Below, piece after piece: positions 61,338 to 64,000 of a DNA stretch of 64,000 nucleotides (within the stretch, counting starts at the first letter, position 1; every line of letters starts with the position of its first letter). Location of the stretch: NCBI GenBank assembly GCA_022385755.1, contig MU278350.1, positions 1,192,905-1,256,904 on the forward strand, in the 5' to 3' direction. The position numbers and the translations under genes were made by a program. The stretch comes from Trametopsis cervina. Its lineage: Eukaryota > Basidiomycota > Agaricomycetes > Polyporales > Irpicaceae. A model generated the notes under the pieces. That model saw only the letters and a list, made by a program, of their open reading frames with translations. It was not told where the DNA came from and ran no database searches.

Positions 61338-61834
61338 TGTCGCGTACAAAAAGGTCGAAACCGTTGACTGTAAAACCAGGAGGATGTTGTGGAGAAACCA
61401 GGATACGGGTGCTCCTCCCCTGCCACGTCCTTCCGCCGACATTTGTTTAGACGCCTACGCATGCACGTGATCGCACGCGTAGAAGGGTATCGAACGCGCA
61501 CATCTTGAACTTCGATGCATACGAGTTGCATACGCTCTTCATATCGTTATCATACCCAGAATAGCTCGGGACGTAAAGGCCGATGTAAGTCTACTCTATT
61601 CCGCAACTATTATGTCTAGAATTGGAGTTACAAAGGTGCGAGAGATCATGAAGTCGCATCCATCCCCGCATAAATACAACGAGTGTGTGTGAACAATCGC
61701 CTACTTTTCCCCCAGGTGAGTTAAGTGCCTTTATAGTGAAGTCTATTACTGACACTTGCCCTCCCTCGCCCAACTTTCAGAACGTGCTGTTCCATCGCGC
61801 TGATTGGTCCCAGTCAGAGCACCTGTAGCGGGGA
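61338..61834. other. Intergenic
   Basis: 497 bases between TRAP-alpha start (-) and the stop of the next minus-strand gene. It holds the TRAP-alpha promoter. No gene is seen. Confidence 0.5.
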
Positions 61835-62767
61835 CTATAAATGAACAGCAGAGTTGTTGTATCGCTCAATCGCAAGTCGCGCTCGCTCGATCTCGTTGAT
61901 ATCGAATACTGCGGCGTTTGCGCTCGCATACGGCGGTGGCGCATCGGTCACCCCCGACACTCTGCTCAGGCCCCCTACGCTTGCGTCGCCGACCACGCTA
62001 GAGTTCCTGCCTGATACCACCGTTGTCGTCTGAAGGCTATCGGGACGTTGGTGCTGTAAGTCCGGTGTGCCATTGCTCCTTATTTCTTCCTCATCTTCAT
62101 ATTCTGCCTCAGCATCCGAGGCCTCGCCCAGTATGCTCCCATACGTCGCATTGGAGACACTTTGTCTCATCTCCCGAACCTCCTCACTTGGTGCTGTGCT
62201 CTCCCTCCGTGTCGAAATTAGTGAGCCACGCGCAGATATATTGGCGGTTGGTGTAAGGAGACTCGTCACAGTCAAGCGACGGGTATCAGACGATTCAGCT
62301 GGGATGACCGAGACGTTGGAGGTCTTCGCCCTCGGTCCGATATGCCACACCCGAGCCAACCTCCGTATGTTGAAGAAAATCGCAATAAGACACAGGAGCA
62401 TTCCTATGGTCCCTCCAAACGCTCCAGCAACTGCTTCTACAGCACTGAGGTCTGTGTGATCTTGTGGCTGTGGGGTAGATGCGGAAGCGGATACTGCAGG
62501 AACCTGCGCAGGCGTGGCGCCAGATGACGACGGAAGCGACAGTGGCAGGGCGGTGATCACGAAATTCGAAGCAGGATGCCCGACACGAGCAGAAGCATCG
62601 ACCAAGTGATGATGAGTGTTCAATGATGATGAAGAGGACGGAGTCGAGGCGTCTGTAGATGAGGAATGGGTTGAGATCGACCCAGGTGTAGGTGGAGGAA
62701 TAGATGCAGAGCCAGAGCTGTCTGATGTTGGTGTATCATCTCGTGCTATCCTCGAATGTGCGGCCAT
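61835..62767 (-). CDS. Single-pass membrane protein, disordered (paralog A)
   Basis: A 310-residue protein with no recognised domain. It begins MAAHSRIARDDTPTSDSSGS (ATG at 62767) with a long Ser/Thr/Pro-rich part. One hydrophobic segment at about residues 112-133 (EAVAGAFGGTIGMLLCLIAI) is followed by positive residues (NIRRLARVWHIGPRAK). This gives a likely N-outside single-pass topology, although no clear signal peptide is present. The tail carries LISTRRESTAPSEEVREMRQ, ILGEASDAEAEYEDEEEIRS, and DAPPPYASANAAVFDINEIE with a PPxY motif. A paralog lies directly upstream. Function is unknown. The DAPPPYA motif could recruit a WW-domain ubiquitin ligase (inference). Single exon as read. Confidence 0.75.
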   Translation of the reverse strand: MAAHSRIARDDTPTSDSSGSASIPPPTPGSISTHSSSTDASTPSSSSSLNTHHHLVDASARVGHPASNFVITALPLSLPSSSGATPAQVPAVSASASTPQPQDHTDLSAVEAVAGAFGGTIGMLLCLIAIFFNIRRLARVWHIGPRAKTSNVSVIPAESSDTRRLTVTSLLTPTANISARGSLISTRRESTAPSEEVREMRQSVSNATYGSILGEASDAEAEYEDEEEIRSNGTPDLQHQRPDSLQTTTVVSGRNSSVVGDASVGGLSRVSGVTDAPPPYASANAAVFDINEIERARLAIERYNNSAVHL

Positions 62768-63154
62768 GCTAAGAACACTGGGGTCTGATAGAAATTGCAG
62801 TGAGCCTTCCGATTCATATTATGTTGATTGGACTCACGCCTTTTCCACAGAAACTTATGCCACTTCGGCAACGAGAAGCGATACCTGGTAGAACGCAGCA
62901 GAGACTGCCCTGTGAGCGAAGATTGGGAGACAAGAGGTCAAGCCAGCGTAGTAAGAGCTCGACCTCTATCTCACAGGACTTATATTATGTGATTCAGTAT
63001 AACAGATCTAAGCCACCAGAAGTGGATGGGAGCGACCATCTTCGCATATCGATGGCGGAATCTGTTGCGAACATTCTCACTTGCTAGGTCGCGGGGCTAC
63101 ACGTTGATCGCCGCACAAAAAAGTACCATGGCATTGTATGGCAAGTTATGGCCA
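62768..63154. other. Spacer between tandem paralogs
   Basis: 387 bases between the start of paralog A and the stop of paralog B. No gene or repeat is seen. Confidence 0.5.
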
Positions 63155-64000
63155 TTACCAAGCGACATTCGCGTTCGTATACGGCGGCGGTGCACCCGTC
63201 ACCTCCATCACCCCGCTGAGACCAACTACACTTGCACCACCCATCACGCTGGGATCTCTGCCTGTTGCAACCGTTGTCGGTGTCTGAGGGCTAGCGGGAG
63301 GTTGGTACAGTAAACTTTGTCTGTCATCGCTCCTTTCCTCTTCCTCATCTTCCTCGTATCCGGCTTCGGAGGCCTCGTCCACATCCCACAGGATTAGATG
63401 TATCGCACTGGAGTCACTTTGGCTCATCAGCGGGACCGCTTCACTTGGTGCGCTGCTCTCTCTCCATGTCGAAATTAATGAGCTACCTGCGGATGTACTA
63501 GGGATTGGTGGAAGGAGATCTGTTGTAGAAAACTCCTCATCTTCCTCGTGTCTGGCTTCAATATCGGAGGCCTCGCCCCAACTGCAGAGACTTTGATATA
63601 TTGCACTGGTGTCACTTTGGCTCATCTCTGGGACCGCGTCACTTGGTGCGCTACCCTCTCTCCATGGCGAGATTGGTGAGCCGCTCGAGGGTGTACTGGG
63701 GGTTGGTGGGAGAGGACCTGTCGTAGAAAAATTACGGGTGTCGGGTGATGTCGCAGGTGTGTTCGAGACGTCGGCGTCCCTGGCACGCCGCCTGTTATGC
63801 CACAGCCGAGCCAGCTTTCGCTTATCGAATGAGAATACAACAAAGCACAAGAGCAGCCCGAGGAACCCGCCCAAGTTTCTGGCGACTGCCCGCAAGACAG
63901 TGAGATCTGTGTGATCTTGGGGCTGCGGAATTGCTGAGGAAGCGGATCCTTGTGGAACCTGCGCGAACGGCGTTGAGAGGGGTTGTGTAATTGGCGCTAC
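63155..64000 (-). CDS. Single-pass membrane protein, paralog B (5' end cut)
   Basis: Minus-strand frame open to the window edge at 64000, so its start is outside. It aligns with paralog A. QPQDHTDLTVLRAVARNLGG precedes the membrane segment LGGFLGLLLCFVVFSFDKRK, then LARLWHNRRRARDADVSNTP. The cytosolic side holds two tandem versions of a block of about 64 residues that paralog A has once. Copy 1 includes SPISPWREGSAPSDAVPEMS and EASDIEARHEEDEEFS. Copy 2 includes SLISTWRESSAPSEAVPLMS and EASEAGYEEDEEEERSDD. The end is TGAPPPYTNANVAW, keeping the PPPY motif but lacking the last 20 or so residues of paralog A. Confidence 0.75.
   Translation of the reverse strand, partial: VAPITQPLSTPFAQVPQGSASSAIPQPQDHTDLTVLRAVARNLGGFLGLLLCFVVFSFDKRKLARLWHNRRRARDADVSNTPATSPDTRNFSTTGPLPPTPSTPSSGSPISPWREGSAPSDAVPEMSQSDTSAIYQSLCSWGEASDIEARHEEDEEFSTTDLLPPIPSTSAGSSLISTWRESSAPSEAVPLMSQSDSSAIHLILWDVDEASEAGYEEDEEEERSDDRQSLLYQPPASPQTPTTVATGRDPSVMGGASVVGLSGVMEVTGAPPPYTNANVAW

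Overview
The window is nuclear DNA from a filamentous basidiomycete, most likely an agaricomycete wood-decay or mushroom fungus. Genes are densely packed and split by many short introns of about 45-70 bases with GT...AG ends. Several products belong to families typical of Agaricomycetes: a DUF6533 membrane protein, a GDSG-motif protease-fold protein, a pepsin with a DSGS active site, and Ser/Pro-rich single-pass membrane proteins. No rRNA, tRNA, CRISPR array or intact transposon was found. Gene starts, stops and splice sites were read by eye, so the extents of the well-conserved genes are firm and individual exon edges are less so.

Left part (0-21.9 kb): a tiny Hva1/TUDOR-domain gene, a DUF6533 membrane protein, the mitochondrial outer-membrane insertase Mim1, a DENND6-type Rab exchange factor, a short-chain dehydrogenase, an unrecognised disordered protein, a cytochrome b5/acyl-CoA dehydrogenase fusion, a CPSF6-like mRNA 3'-end factor, the histone chaperone Spt2 and a major-facilitator transporter.

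Middle (22.7-44.7 kb): two unrecognised tandem genes, a trypsin-fold gene with a broken frame, a conserved unknown, urease, a cPLA2-type phospholipase with a mitochondrial-looking N-terminus, a thioredoxin-fold protein, a DUF1295 steroid-reductase-like membrane enzyme and a GFA/CENP-V zinc protein. A degenerate repeat of about 90 bases lies at 34.0-34.6 kb.

Right part (45.4-64 kb): a MYST histone acetyltransferase with PHD fingers, a LAMMER kinase, a gene-poor 2.9 kb stretch, a secreted aspartic protease, an enoyl-CoA hydratase/isomerase head-to-head with a complex I subunit, TRAP-alpha, and two tandem paralogous membrane proteins, the second cut by the window edge.

Most genes are unrelated housekeeping neighbours. 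There is no clear metabolic cluster or mobile defence system. Points most worth a second look are the b5/acyl-CoA dehydrogenase fusion, GC-AG introns in urease, the double disruption of the protease-fold gene, the tandem paralogs with an internal duplication, and two promoters carrying palindromic CACGTG and TGACGTC motifs.
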